Assembly (NCBI RefSeq): GCF_905475395.1
Contig: NC_058338.1
Coordinates: 11,608,935 to 11,672,934, forward strand
Source of the DNA: Chrysoperla carnea
Lineage: Eukaryota; Arthropoda; Insecta; Neuroptera; Chrysopidae
Length of the DNA stretch: 64,000 nt
Direction: 5' to 3'
Below the pieces are notes generated by a model. That model did no database searches. It was not told the DNA's origin and saw only the letters and a list, made by a program, of their open reading frames with translations. The position numbers were made by a program, and so were the translations under genes. Shown here one piece after another: positions 12,633 to 23,799 of this stretch; position 1 is the first letter of the stretch; every line of letters begins with the position of its first letter.

Positions 12633-15600
12633 TTAAGATATTTTATTTATAACTTTTCGTTTACGAATTTCATAAACATTAATTAAATTTGTAAAAGGGC
12701 ATTCTATAAATATAAACAAAATCAATGAAATCATTATTGAACACACAAAATCACCTACAATTTTGTATACCTAAAACAAAGAAACAAAAAGAAAATAACT
12801 TTAGTAAAATTTTAACAAACAATATTCAATTACGAATACAAAGTTTCAAGTAAATTCAACCAAAAATATGGTGAAGGGGACGGGAAAAAGCATATTAGGT
12901 AAGTAGAAGCACTGATAGTTATTGTTTAAAATAGAGGAAAATAAATTTACCCCCGAAATAATTATTTATTTAAAAAAAAAACATGTGCTTTTGTTAAGTT
13001 GGCATATGCTTGAAACTCGAAAAATAATTTTTATCGATAAAAATAATTCAAACGTCAAATGTTGGGTGTGAAGGCGCACATCAAAGCCCCGACGATTACA
13101 AAACAACGCTTTAAAAAGTATGCAAATAAGAAAATTTTTTCCCCTGAAATTGTTAAGATAAATAAAATCGTAATTACAATCGGGGAATCTGCAAATTTGT
13201 TTATAGTTCATGGCTACTTTATATATGCTCTCTAAAAAGCGCCATATTCAATTTAATGGAAAGCCTATAACCAGCGGACGATTAAGACGCTTTCAACGAT
13301 ATGAGGGAACATATATACATACCGATCAATCACATAGCCCTCGCAGTCGCCGGTGTAAAAATAACCTAATACTTACCATCTGAATAAACCCAAAATATTC
13401 CGGTGTTTGGACTAAACTGTCGACAATAATTTGCCATTGAAAATGTACAATATACATACAATACGATAATTTACTTAAATGTCTCCAAACATTCAACGAT
13501 AAAAATTGATTAATAATTCCTGTAAAAATAATAATTGCTGAATTTAAAAGTTTCAAATTTGAAAAAATTGCAAAAATATACCTTTAGGATATTGTAAACA
13601 CCAGTAAATCAGTACACATAAACTACAAGCCCATATTGAACGATGAAATGTTAAAAACAAAGTATCATAATAAAAATTATAAACATAACTTTTTTGCGTC
13701 AAGTAATACATTCCATAAAGTATCAGAATTTGAGAAAATATGGCACATATCATTAGAATTTTTGTAATTAACTTAAAAATAAAAATTTTCGGTCAAATTA
13801 AATTTCCAGTTTCAAATGACCTATATTGATTTTCTTATTGTGTTAAGATAGTGAGTGCGATACAAACTTTCCTTTGCTTCTTTTGGGAATTGTTAAGTTA
13901 AAAGTTTTACATACGTTACATATACTCTCTGTATAACAAAAAATGAATGTGTTTATACCAAGTGTTATAGCTGTAACATTATATGTGAATATCACATGTA
14001 AGGCTATAATAATAACGCTTAGAATAGTGAACCAGTTGCCCGAATAATCCTCCAAGTTTTCCAAGATACTGTTTTTATAGAATGGAATAGTATTTCTCAA
14101 GAAAATGGGTCTAAGAAGTTTTAGTCAAAAAAACTAATTTTCATTTCAAAGCAAGAGGCTTTCTTAATTTGAAAGGTTACCATTGTCAATCCTCCAAAAG
14201 GCAAGTAAAAACCAACACAAAATTCCCTATTCCCAATACTACATCCATTTTATAATATCGATAATCTCTATATATGATATATGTGAAAGTAAGGATGTTT
14301 GTTTGTTTGTTTGTTGGTTACGCTTTCACGCAAAAACTATCGAATGGATTCGAATGAAACTGTACAGCAATACAGCTCATACATCAGAATAACACATGAG
14401 CTATAATTTATAAAGAAATATATTTTTTTAATTAAATTTATTCTGACATTTACTGCTCCATCTATGATCATCATTTTAAACCATAAATTAAAGATTTCTG
14501 TAAAAATTAAGTAAATAGTAAATATCAAACAATTCATGGCCTTTTCGAATATATTCAATGAATTATGACTATTGTACACTTAAAAAAATTGTGCAAATAA
14601 GTGAGATCAAGAGAGGTGGAGGCTATAAAGCGGTGGCTTTTACTTTTAAGCCCAGTGAAGCGGGCGAGTGTCAAGCTAGTCTGATATATATTATAATCGT
14701 GAAAGTTTGGATGGATGTTTGTTACTCAATAAGGCCAGAACGGCCGAGCGGATCTAGATGAAATTTGTCACAGAGATAGATTATAGTCTGGAATAGCATA
14801 TTTATCCCGGTAAAATGTATGGTTCCTGTGGAATAAATTTGTTTTAATTTTTCATAGAGCAAAGGATTTCTCAAGAAGGCTTGATTAATTTACACAGTAA
14901 GGATAAAAACTCTCAAAATCTCGTTTAATCGCGGATGACACCACGGAACGTAGCTAGTAATTAATAAAAAAAGAACCAAGTATCACTTACTGTATTTAGT
15001 TGATAATTTTTATACGTGTAATAAAAATATCCAAGTGTGAATCCTATCAACCAAGTTGAACTCCTGCTGTGAGTTGGATAGTAAATTATATTATCACGTG
15101 ACTGTATTTCTTCTGGTCTATGAAAAGAAAAAATTGACACAAATTAATTTTCTTACTACCCACCCTAATAAGAAAAATACAATGCTAATTTATTATTGAC
15201 TACATCGGTGTCCCGCTGATTTTCCAGTGCGGAATTAATAAATTCAAGGTGGTTGTAAAGTAAAAATAACCATTTTTAATAAAAAATACTTTTTAAGAAA
15301 CAAACTTTTATTGTACAAAAATTATTTTCTACTTTTCAATAAAATAAAAGCCGGCCCCTTAAAAAGTAAGTTTTATTAAAATTTTTAATTAAGAAATAAA
15401 TAAAAAATGCAAAACTAAAGTAATAAAGGAAACACACAGCTGTATCGCTACGAAAAATCATCGAATTTCGAATCGCAATAGCTGATTTAAAAACTTGTAC
15501 TTTCTAGTTTCGAACCCCCCGTAAAAAGCAACAAAGGGTGATAAAAATATTTGAACAATAGATTTCAAAACTAGAAAGTACAAGTTTTCTAAAGAGCATA

Positions 15601-18600
15601 ATAAGATTTTTGATAACGCCCTTTGATCTAAAATTATGGCCAGATGAAAATACGCCTAAAATATGGAAAAATTCTATTTTTTGACAGGTTTAAAAACCAA
15701 AATTGAGAGAGTGATAAAGAATCGATATGAGTTTTCCTCAAAAGACGTATAAAAGAGTGATTAATTGATAAATACAATTTTTTGTATCATTTTCATTTTT
15801 ACGGTATCAAAATAACTAAATAATAATTAAAACTCGACTATTTAAAATTATTTACATACGTGCCAATAAACATTCCAGCTGGAAACCGATGGGCAGAAAT
15901 AATTGTAAATAATAGATAATGCAACGCAATAATGAAAATTCCAATTAAAATCAATAAAAATTTCTGTAATCGATTTTTCCAAAGTATATACAACATAATT
16001 GAACCAATTATATAAAGCTGGGTATCAACATTCAAGTACCAAGTTTGATGCAAACACTAAAAAATTTAAAAACAAGTGAAAATAAACAATTGAGTTAATT
16101 GCTGAAATATCCTGTATAGTCAACATTTGTTCTATCTTTCTTATTGTTCTATCCATGGTTTACAAGATAGGTCCCACGTACCCATGACCTTAATTGACCT
16201 ATGTTGCTCATTTACGAACTCAAACTCAACTTTTTACTAAACAGTAAGATAAAAAAGTGAAGTTGCGAATATTACTTACCATATTTTGCTCGTTTAAATA
16301 ATTTTGTATAAAAAATAGCGTGTGGAACAAATATTTTTCGCATGGTTTGATAATTTCTTCCATACCTTGTTTCCAATAAGGACCTGATCCAAAAAACTGA
16401 ATGAAGCATATATGTAAACATGCCCAAAATATTATCACGGGAATTAATCTGAAAACGTAAAAATTTTCATATTAAAAAAGAAAAAGCTTCGAGATAAAAT
16501 ATAATACCTTATGTATCGACGTATATTTAAATACACTATAGAAAATTGCTCATTTTCTAATTTAATTAAACTATGATAGGCGAATAAAAATCCACTAATA
16601 ACTAGAAAATTTTCAACGGCAATTTTTCCTGTCATTATAATTAAAGATGATGGTGTAAATAACCACTGAAAATCATTTTAAAAATATGCCTTTCTGCATG
16701 AAGATATTTGAGACAAAAGAAAGACTTCTACTAGCCTCATAAAAGAAAGTTTCATTTTCAATAAAACTATACCTAAAGTCTGTTTTTTTTAGTCCTTATA
16801 CGTACATCTATAAAATTTTTCATATTTATGGTTGGATTCAAATATTGACGGTCCATACGATGATAAGCCAAAATCCATATTAAGCTGAAGCTTCGTAAAC
16901 CGTAAAAACAAGTGATTTGATCCCTGTCATTTCCGTTTATAAACTGAGCGAAATTGTGTTGTAAAGAAAATGATAAAATATAAGAATTATCTGCAATAAA
17001 ATTTAATCAACTTCATAAATATCGTTCAAATTTTTTCTAAATTGTTAAAAAAAGTACTAGTTTGCAAGAAAATATCTACTTAACATTCTAGCAAATAAAT
17101 AGTTTTTTGGTTCAAGGTTTCCAAATGTCTACCAAATACTTCGCGTTCTGGCAGTTCTACCTGTGTCAACTTTTCGTGACTAAACATACATTAGTTCGAA
17201 AACGTCAGAAGTAAGTAAGATCAAGTAAGTTTTTTAATCTCGCTCAATACACATCGCGATATAGAGCTCGATATGCACAGAATTTGGAAAAAAAATTTCT
17301 GCTCCTCGTAGAGAAAACTTACTACCCTGACCTAACGTAATGAACAAAAGTTTGAACCCTTCCCCCTTTTGAATGATTCCTGCGTACAGGACTGATTCAT
17401 ATACTTAATTTCTTGAATTAAGTACTTGACATTTACTTCAACCGGATAAATTTTTTTTACAGTCCAAAGAAAATTAATAAAACCTTGGCATTTGAAGAGC
17501 ATGTGATAAATCGAACAAATCACACATAAAGATACGATAGCAATAATTCCAAATCTGAAACAAGTGAAATTATCCAAAATTAAATGATGGATGAAGCTCA
17601 AAATATAGCCACACTTCAGAATTGGTTAATACATTGGATACGTTTGAGTGTATCTGTACCAAAAGAGACTGTTGCTGATAAATCAAGAACTTTCGCATTT
17701 TGCCAGAGAAAGATTATATTGGTATAAATGTGTCGCACTTTATTAACATTTAATCAAAAGCTGTGAGTGCCCATAAGGCGGTCCGTTTAGTTGGTAATTT
17801 TTATGTATCATTGGAAAATTGGTTGTATATGAATATCTGGCTACTGCATCATGGTTTGTTAATTTTTTCAATGACACATACTTGAATGTTAAACAAGTTG
17901 CCTATTCGACAGCACTATTCAGCAATACTTGAATGTTAAACAAGTTGCCTATACGACAGTACTTTGAACTGTTAATTCACTAAATGATAAATAGCCAATA
18001 GGAAAAGTAAATTATTTTGAATTGGTATAAATGTGTCGCACTTTATTAAAATTTACTCAAGAGGTGTGAGAGCCTAAAAGGCGATCCGTTTAGTTGGAAA
18101 TTTTTATATATCATTGGAAAATTTGTTTTGTATGAATATCTGGCTACTGCACCATAATTTGTTAATTTTTTCAATGACACATACTTGAATGTTAAACAAG
18201 TTGCCTATTCGATGATTCTTTGATCTGTTAGTTCACTAAATGATGATAACAAATAGGAAAACTAAATTATTTTGAGTTTTAAAAAAAAACTTAAATTTTA
18301 ACTATATGTAAAAATTAACATAAATCTCGCGGAGTCCATTATTTGTAATCTTTTCGTACCAGCTCATTTAAAACAAAATCATCAACTTACGCCATAACCA
18401 AATGATAGAAGCTCCACTCAATTGTATTCACTTTTCCCAAACAAGCGTTTTTATTTGCATAGATGGATAATCCAATTTTTAGTAACTGATCTTCTGTGCT
18501 TTGCAAAATATCCTCCACTTCACAGCTTTCAAAAATACAAATTGCGTACGAAAGTATAATTTCATCTTCGAAATCAAATTCCGTTTTATATACATTTTTT

Positions 18601-19208
18601 GTGCTTTCAAAAATGATTTGATGTGGTAAATGAATTTCAAATTGACAATATTTAGTTGGAATGTTTTCAACATTTAAGCATTGATCAAAATGGCCAAAAG
18701 TATCCAAGTTGTATGATAATATGCCAGATTGAAATTTGGATGAAGCATCATACACTAAAAGTAAACAAAAACAAAAGGGATTTCAAACAAATAAGAGTTT
18801 TTAAACAAGGTTTCAAATTCTATATCTTGGTCGCTAAACTATTTTTAACAAATCCAGCCTACCTTCAAAAGTACAAACAGACCTAATGAAGGAAAATTAC
18901 AAATAAAACTTTCAGTTCATTTCCAACTTCTTTCGGTACTAAGTCTGAAGACTTGAGATAATAATTAATAACTTACTTTGTAATGCCCACTGATTTCTAG
19001 ATAATAAAGCAGTTTCAAATAGTTGAATATATTTGAAACAAAATTGATGTTTTGTTGAATTATTAAAATTGTTTTTATAACTATGAAATAAATTTCTTAT
19101 GTCTAAAATCTTACGAATCTTGTTTTCCAATAAAAAAAAATCACTTGTCACTGATTTATTAATTAACACTAACAATAAAAGTGTAATAAAGTATTGTTTT
19201 AAATCCAT
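12633..19208 (-). CDS. NRF-6-like acyltransferase-3 multipass membrane protein
   Basis: Twelve exons (minus): 19208-18977, 18754-18391, 17554-17405, 17179-17085, 16990-16806, 16665-16508, 16448-16280, 16056-15860, 15117-14991, 13771-13582, 13519-13377, 12770-12633. They join to 715 residues with all phases agreeing. Residues 1-22 are a signal peptide; about 50-200 form the extracellular NRF domain (FCFKY, QMYDASSKFQSGIL, FDQCLN, ACLGKV). The acyltransferase-3 region follows the first membrane segment (about 200-220): GLRSFSLIWILAYH with the family's conserved His at 324, SGFLFAYH, VDTQLYIIG, RFPAGMFIGT, LSKLSYCMYIVHF, and a last membrane helix with ECPF near the C terminus. Length is normal for the family, named after C. 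elegans nose-resistant-to-fluoxetine genes. Members are thought to act in lipid or drug handling; the substrate is unknown. Exon 4 is the least certain because its donor is weak (AAT|GTTAAG). An AATAAA (12647-12642) overlaps the last codons. Confidence 0.9.
13843..14100 (-). pseudogene. Possible relic of an amino-acid transporter
   Basis: This open frame lies inside the NRF-6-like intron 9 on the same strand. It encodes about 85 residues with a hydrophobic helix (ILSVIIIALHVIFTYNVTAI) preceded by an IPFYKNSILENLEDYSGNWF stretch and followed by FNLTIPKRSKGKF. The order 'N-I-L-x-N-L, W-F-x-I-L, A-L-H-x-I-x-x-Y, then a basic loop' recalls the AVT/SLC32-36 type amino-acid transporters of insects. 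No start, upstream homology or donor was found, so it would be a fragment. The resemblance is from memory and could be coincidental; a chance frame is the alternative. Confidence 0.3.
14267..14680 (+). repeat. Interspersed element, first of two adjacent copies
   Basis: It begins with TGAAAGTAAGGATG and a run of TTTG units, then GGTTACGCTTTCACGCAAAA, and ends with AAGCGGGCGAGTGTCAAGCT followed by AGT. This 'TTTGTTTG...CGCAAAAACTA...GCGGGC...AGCTAGT' plan is common to many insect non-autonomous repeats. It sits in intron 9 of the NRF-6-like gene. Confidence 0.65.
14681..14960 (+). repeat. Interspersed element, second adjacent copy of a related type
   Basis: It directly abuts the preceding copy, starting GTGAAAGTTTGGATGGATG with TTTGTTACTC and ending GGAACGTAGCTAGTAA. 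The head and tail layout matches its neighbour but the body differs, suggesting two related elements inserted side by side or one into the tail of the other. Confidence 0.6.
15270..15400. repeat. Shortened relative of the 419-714 foldback
   Basis: AATACTTTTTAAGAAACAAA and ACTTTTATTGTAC on the left, with a complementary AATAAAAGCC...TTAAAAAGTA on the right, match the terminal parts of the foldback at 419-714. The middle (the GAGTCACTCATACCCGAC segment) is gone, as in an internally deleted copy. Confidence 0.7.
15486..15590. repeat. Inverted repeat, 21-bp perfect arms
   Basis: AAAACTTGTACTTTCTAGTT(T) at about 15489-15509 is the exact reverse complement of the stretch at about 15568-15588, leaving a loop of about 58 bp. 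It lies in intron 8 of the NRF-6-like gene. Confidence 0.7.
16071..16236 (+). repeat. Dispersed repeat family A copy within an intron
   Basis: It carries AAACAAGTGAAAATAAACAA, GGTTTACAAGATAGGTCCCA and GACCTATGTTGCTC in the order of the copy at 3871-4422, with an internal deletion. It ends about 15 bp upstream (transcription sense) of NRF-6-like exon 8, in the short intron 7. Confidence 0.7.
17719..18280. repeat. Tandem duplication of about 303 bp with a nested 47-bp duplication
   Basis: Two units begin TTGGTATAAATGTGTCGCAC at 17719 and 18022. The first unit contains an extra internal copy of CTTGAATGTTAAACAAGTTG at 17881 and 17928, 47 bp apart. The array occupies intron 2 of the NRF-6-like gene. 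Confidence 0.85.
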
Positions 19209-19214
19209 TTTATA

Positions 19215-19255
19215 CTTAAACGAACGCAAATCTTGTCTCCATTATTATATACCAT
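19215..19255 (-). promoter_or_regulatory. TATA-like core promoter of the NRF-6-like gene (candidate)
   Basis: On the minus strand TATATAA (19251-19245) lies about 37-43 bases before the chosen ATG at 19208. Initiation about 25-30 bases downstream would leave a very short leader. The surroundings are so AT-rich that a chance TATA is quite possible. Confidence 0.3.
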
Positions 19256-19454
19256 ATCATATATAAACAAGCTAAGTTGATTTATATTTTAAACGGAAAT
19301 TCAATTAATTATGTATATGTAATCAGTGCTTGATACTGTATACGTTTATATAAATTTAAGTATCCATCCATTCGTGTTTGAAACAAATTTAAAACCTTGA
19401 TTAAATATCAAGAAGCTACAAATACACAATTACTTTTAAATCTAAATGGATCTA

Positions 19455-19740
19455 TTTTAACTCTCCATTAAATTACCTTTCCTTTTAGAGCCTGCTCCAA
19501 ACTTAACCGATTTTGAGGATCATTACCCATTTTTTAGTAGCTCCGGGTACGGAGCCCTAAATTTGCACTTGAAACATAGCTAAGAACACTCTCCATTAAA
19601 TTACCTTTCAAACGAAAAAAAAATCAAGATAGATTAATTCGTTTAGGCGCTACGATGCCACAGAGAGACAGACAGATAGACAGACACACACACACAGCGG
19701 TCAAACTAACACCCCTTTTTTTTGGTTCGGGGGTTAAAAT
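19455..19740 (+). repeat. Dispersed repeat family B, retroelement-like tail
   Basis: CTCTCCATTAAATTACCTTT occurs at about 19460 and again at about 19591. The 3' end has GCTACGATGCCACAGAGAGA, an acagac/acac run, then GTCAAACTAACACCCC and GGTTCGGGGGTTAAAA. The same tail recurs at 31741-31826. Such 'gatgccacagacagac...ggttcgggggttaaaa' tails are widespread in insect non-LTR-type repeats; no coding part is present. Confidence 0.65.
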
Positions 19741-20049
19741 TGAATCAAAGTTCACTCTAATAACTTTGGGTGCGTAGTCATGGCAGGAACAATCAAATCC
19801 ACTTCCAGCATACTATTTACGAGGTACCTTTTACATCTCTGTTCAGGACGCGACGAGATGTTTCCTATTTCAAACAATAAAATTAATTAAATTGTTGGAA
19901 AAATAAAAAAACTAATTATTATATTGAAAAAAAATTATTTATTTAACATAAACTTAATAATTACATCACAATCCTTTTAGTAAGTAATTTTTCTTAAAAA
20001 CAAAACATTTGACTCCTTATTTAGAATAAATCAAAATTAAACAATAATT

Positions 20050-21430
20050 CTGCCGTATTCCAATAAAAGGGTGTACCTCTAAAAAGTTTTTTATTGAATA
20101 TTAGACTCAATATCACTCAATGTATAATACAGAGTCTAAAATAGAAAAAAAAAACACTTTTTAGAGATATATCCTTTCAAAAAAGCACACGGTAGAATTT
20201 TGGGAAAATTCACATCTAAAAAAAAAACTTATATACTTATTTAAGGGAGTATTAATTAGTTCAATTCCAAATCATATATTGGAAAAATTGCAAAAATAAT
20301 ACTCCCCGAATTAATTTTGAGAAATATCATATTTAAAAAAAATGAACCCTTTGCGAATATTTAAGGGAGTACTAATTAGTTTCAATTCCAAACTCTATAT
20401 TGGAAAAATTACAAAATTAATTCTCCCCGAGTTAATTTTGAGAAAAATCATAAAACAAAAAACCTGAACGCTTTGTCAATATTTTGAGAAAATTAATCAC
20501 ATAAAAAAAATCTATTCACTGATTTAGAACACCGAGATTTGTGTCCAATTACAGTTTTATTTCCAAACTTTACAATGGATAAATAAATCAAAAACTAAAT
20601 TCATTTAATTTTGTAGTTAAAAAAGAAATCATTAAACGAAAATGAAAGTAAATTTTGTTAAATTTAGAAAATTTAATATTTGTTTTGAATTTGCCATTCG
20701 CATTAATTCGGAGATAATGAAGGTAGAAACTGTGACCTTAAAGTTCAATTCCAAATTTTATATTGGAAAAATCGAAAAACATTTCTCCTAATTTTTTCAT
20801 GGTTTATAATCTAATTGATTATTAAGATATTTAACAAATATTAATTTTTGTAAAGGAAAATTAACGTTAATTTTGCCTAGAAAAATAAATATTTGTCTTG
20901 AGTTTGCCATTCGCATTAATTTGGAGAAAATGTAGATAAAAACTGTGACCTTAAAGTTCAATTCCAAATTTCATATTGGAAAAATCGAAAAACATTTTCT
21001 CCTAATTTTTTCATGGTTTATAATCTAATTGATTATTAAGATATTTTAACAAATATTAATTTTTGTAAAGAAAAATTTACGTTAATTTCTTTATTGTAAT
21101 CCTTAGCGACTTTAATTACAAATGTCAATTAGTGAGAAAGATTAATGATCAATTGAATAAATGGAGATTTTCCAAATTTTCTTATTTATAACAGAAAAAT
21201 TAATATTTGTTTTACTTTGTCATTCTCATCAGTTCGGATAAAATGTAGGTAAAAACTATGAGCTTAAAGTTCAATGCCAAACTTCATATTAGAAAACTCA
21301 AAAAACATTTCTCCTAATTTTTCTCATAGATTAAAATCTAATAGATTATTAAGATAATTTTTGATTATAATTCTCAGCAACTTATAAATGTCAATTAGTT
21401 TTAAAGATTAATCAATTAAACAAATTGAAA
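20050..21430. repeat. Diverged tandem repeat tract
   Basis: Blocks starting AGTTCAATTCCAAA followed by ATATTGGAAAAAT recur at about 20258, 20378, 20741, 20953 and 21266. The best pair (20741 and 20953) shares CTCCTAATTTTTTCATGG and GTTTATAATCTAATTGATTA. Spacing is irregular (120-360 bp), indicating an old tandem array with deletions. It lies between the NRF-6-like gene and the zinc-ribbon gene, just beyond the latter's stop codon. Confidence 0.75.
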
Positions 21431-21505
21431 GGTCTCAAAATTCCTTAGCTATATAGTAAATCAACAAAAAACAGTACGAAAAAGAAAACACAAAATATGA
21501 AATTT

Positions 21506-23657
21506 TTAATATTTAGGAGCATTATTGTTGAGATCATTTCCACTGGTATTAATAAAATCTTGTAATGTGTAGGATGTATTCGGTGATTCACTGTGCTCGT
21601 TGGTAATGTATTCCTTGATGCATTCAGCAGGAGCGTCACAAAATGGGCATGACTTAAAATCCAATAAATATATCACCTAAATTACAAGATGTAATTAAAT
21701 ACCACAGTATAATTAAATATTTGTATGGGAAATATTGCAACCCTATTGAAACTAGATACAGGCGCTATTTGTTTTGTAAAACTATCTGAAGAAAAGTTAT
21801 TTGATTCGGACATATAAAGGAAACCTAAAAATTAGATCTTGATAATTCAGGTCTCTTCAAAGTCAACTCAAAAGTCAACAAAAAAATACTATAGAGAATT
21901 CTCCAAACTCCGAAATAACTTTTAATATTAAATTAATTTTGATCACAAATTTGAAAAGTATGATCCAAATTTAGTAGGATTACATACTTGGTTTATCAAA
22001 ATTGGATAAAATTTGGATGTGATAGAGCAAAATTAATTTTTGTGGATTCTAATGACGCCACATAGTTAAAAAATTTGATTTTTTTGATAACAAAGGCAAA
22101 TTTTATCCGATCTTATTGTAATTTTTTTTGAAATCCACTAATTTTGGGTCATTCTTTTCAGCTGTGATGTCAGTTTTTCGCTAGGTATCAATTATTTGCT
22201 TAAATCCGGGACCAGGACGACACATTCTTGAAACCTATTAGAGCTAGGTTAATTTTGATCGCAAATTTGAAAAGTATGGCCCAAATTTAGTAGAATTACA
22301 TACTAAAATTATCAAAATTGGATAAAATTTGGATGTGATAGAGCAAAATTAATTTTTTTTGGATTTTGATGACGTCATAAAGTTAAAAAATTTGATTTTT
22401 TTGATAACGCAGGCAAATTTGATCCGATCTTATTGGAATTTTTTTTGAAACCCACTAATTTTTGGTCATTCTTTTCAGCTGTGATGTCAGTTTTTCGCTA
22501 GCTATCACTTATTTGCTTCAATCCGGGTCCAGGACATCAAATTCTTAAAACCTATTAGAGCTAGGTTAATTTTGATCACAAATTTGAAAAGAATGACCCA
22601 AATTTAGTAGAATTACATACTAAGTTTATCAAAATTGGATAAAATTTGGATGTGATAGAGCAAAATTATTTTTTTGGATTTTGATGACGTCATAGAGTTA
22701 AAATATTTCATTTTTTTGATAACGCAGGCAAATTTGATCCGATCTTATTGAAATTTTTTTTGAAACCGACTAATTTCGGGTCATTCTTTTCAGCTGTGAT
22801 GACAATTTTTCGCTATGTATCAATTATTTGCTTAAATCCGGGACCAGGACACCACATTCTTGAGGCTAGGTTAATTTTGATCACAAATTTGAAAAGTATG
22901 GCCCAAATTTAGTAGAATTACATACTAAAATTATCAAAATTGGATAAAATTTGGATGTGATACAGCAAAATTAATTTTTTTGGATTCTAATGACGTCATC
23001 AAGTTAAAAATTTGATTTTTTTGATAACACAGGCATATTTGATCCGATCTTATTGGAATTTTTTTTGAAACCCACTACTTTTGGGTCATTCTTTTCAGCT
23101 GTGATGTCAGTTTTTCGCTAGCTATCACTAATTTGCTTAATTCTGAGATCAGGATACCACATTCTTGAAACCTATTAGAGCTAGGTTAATTTTGATACAA
23201 AATTTGAAAAGTACGGGCCAAATTTAGTAGGATTACATGCTTGGTTTGTCAAAATTGGATAAAATTTGGATGTGATAGAGCAATATTAAATTTTTTAGAT
23301 TTTAGAGAAAAACAAAAACGAGTCGCCTAAAATAGTTATGATTGAGGAGTCATTCCTCCACTGCCAATGTGTTCTGACAAACTATAATTGACCAAGATTG
23401 AAATCTTGGTAAAATTGATACAACTAGATCCCAGTCACTAAATAAAATTATTCAAAAATAATTACCGATTGATGATATTTGCATTGCCTGGCCACACGTC
23501 CTTTAGCTATAAATCCACATCCTGTACATTGAATGGTTCTTTCATTTCTATAGCAAATGCAACTGTTTGAATTTGTATCTACGTAAGGTAAGTAATTTTT
23601 ATCGTTGTTTAAAGGAAAAAATCTCAATTTTCCTGTCGAACTCATTTTCTTGGCCAT
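21506..23657 (-). CDS. Small cysteine-rich zinc-binding protein, 120 residues
   Basis: Two exons: 23657-23466 (64 codons) and 21676-21506 (56 codons plus stop), joined in phase 0. The first donor is ATCG|GTAAT and the acceptor is TTTAG|GTGATA. Eight likely ligands are spaced C33-x-C35, C44-x2-C47, C59-x2-H62 and C74-x2-C77, a treble-clef or cross-brace-like arrangement binding one or two zinc ions. The second half (VIYLLDFKSCPFC) completes the domain, which supports the splice. The tail (78-120) is polar. It resembles the insect 'uncharacterized protein CG13380' group, as far as I recall; function unknown. I chose ATG 23657 for its good context; 23645 and 23780 are alternatives. Confidence 0.75.
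21933..23300. repeat. Intronic satellite, about 4.3 units of about 315 bp
   Basis: Units start TTAATTTTGATC at 21933, 22249, 22566, 22871 and 23186 (periods 316, 317, 305, 315); the last is cut short near 23300. Shared internal landmarks are ATTGGATAAAATTTGGATGT, GATCCGATCTTATTG and TTTTCAGCTGTGATG. The array fills most of the only intron of the small zinc-binding protein gene. Confidence 0.9.
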
Positions 23658-23799
23658 GTTGTGTTTCGTTTTCTTCGTTTTACAAATTTTATTTTTCTTA
23701 ACGACGAACTTTTTCAACTGTTTTGTAAACTTGTTTGAACTCGCAACAATAAAAGTTAAATTTTTATAACGTTTTACCAACTTTTATTAAAAGTTACTA

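Noticed and set aside
12966-13211. 81-codon minus frame as part of the NRF-6-like gene
   Set aside because: It does not resemble the expected last membrane helix; the exon at 12770-12633 does, with correct phase and acceptor.
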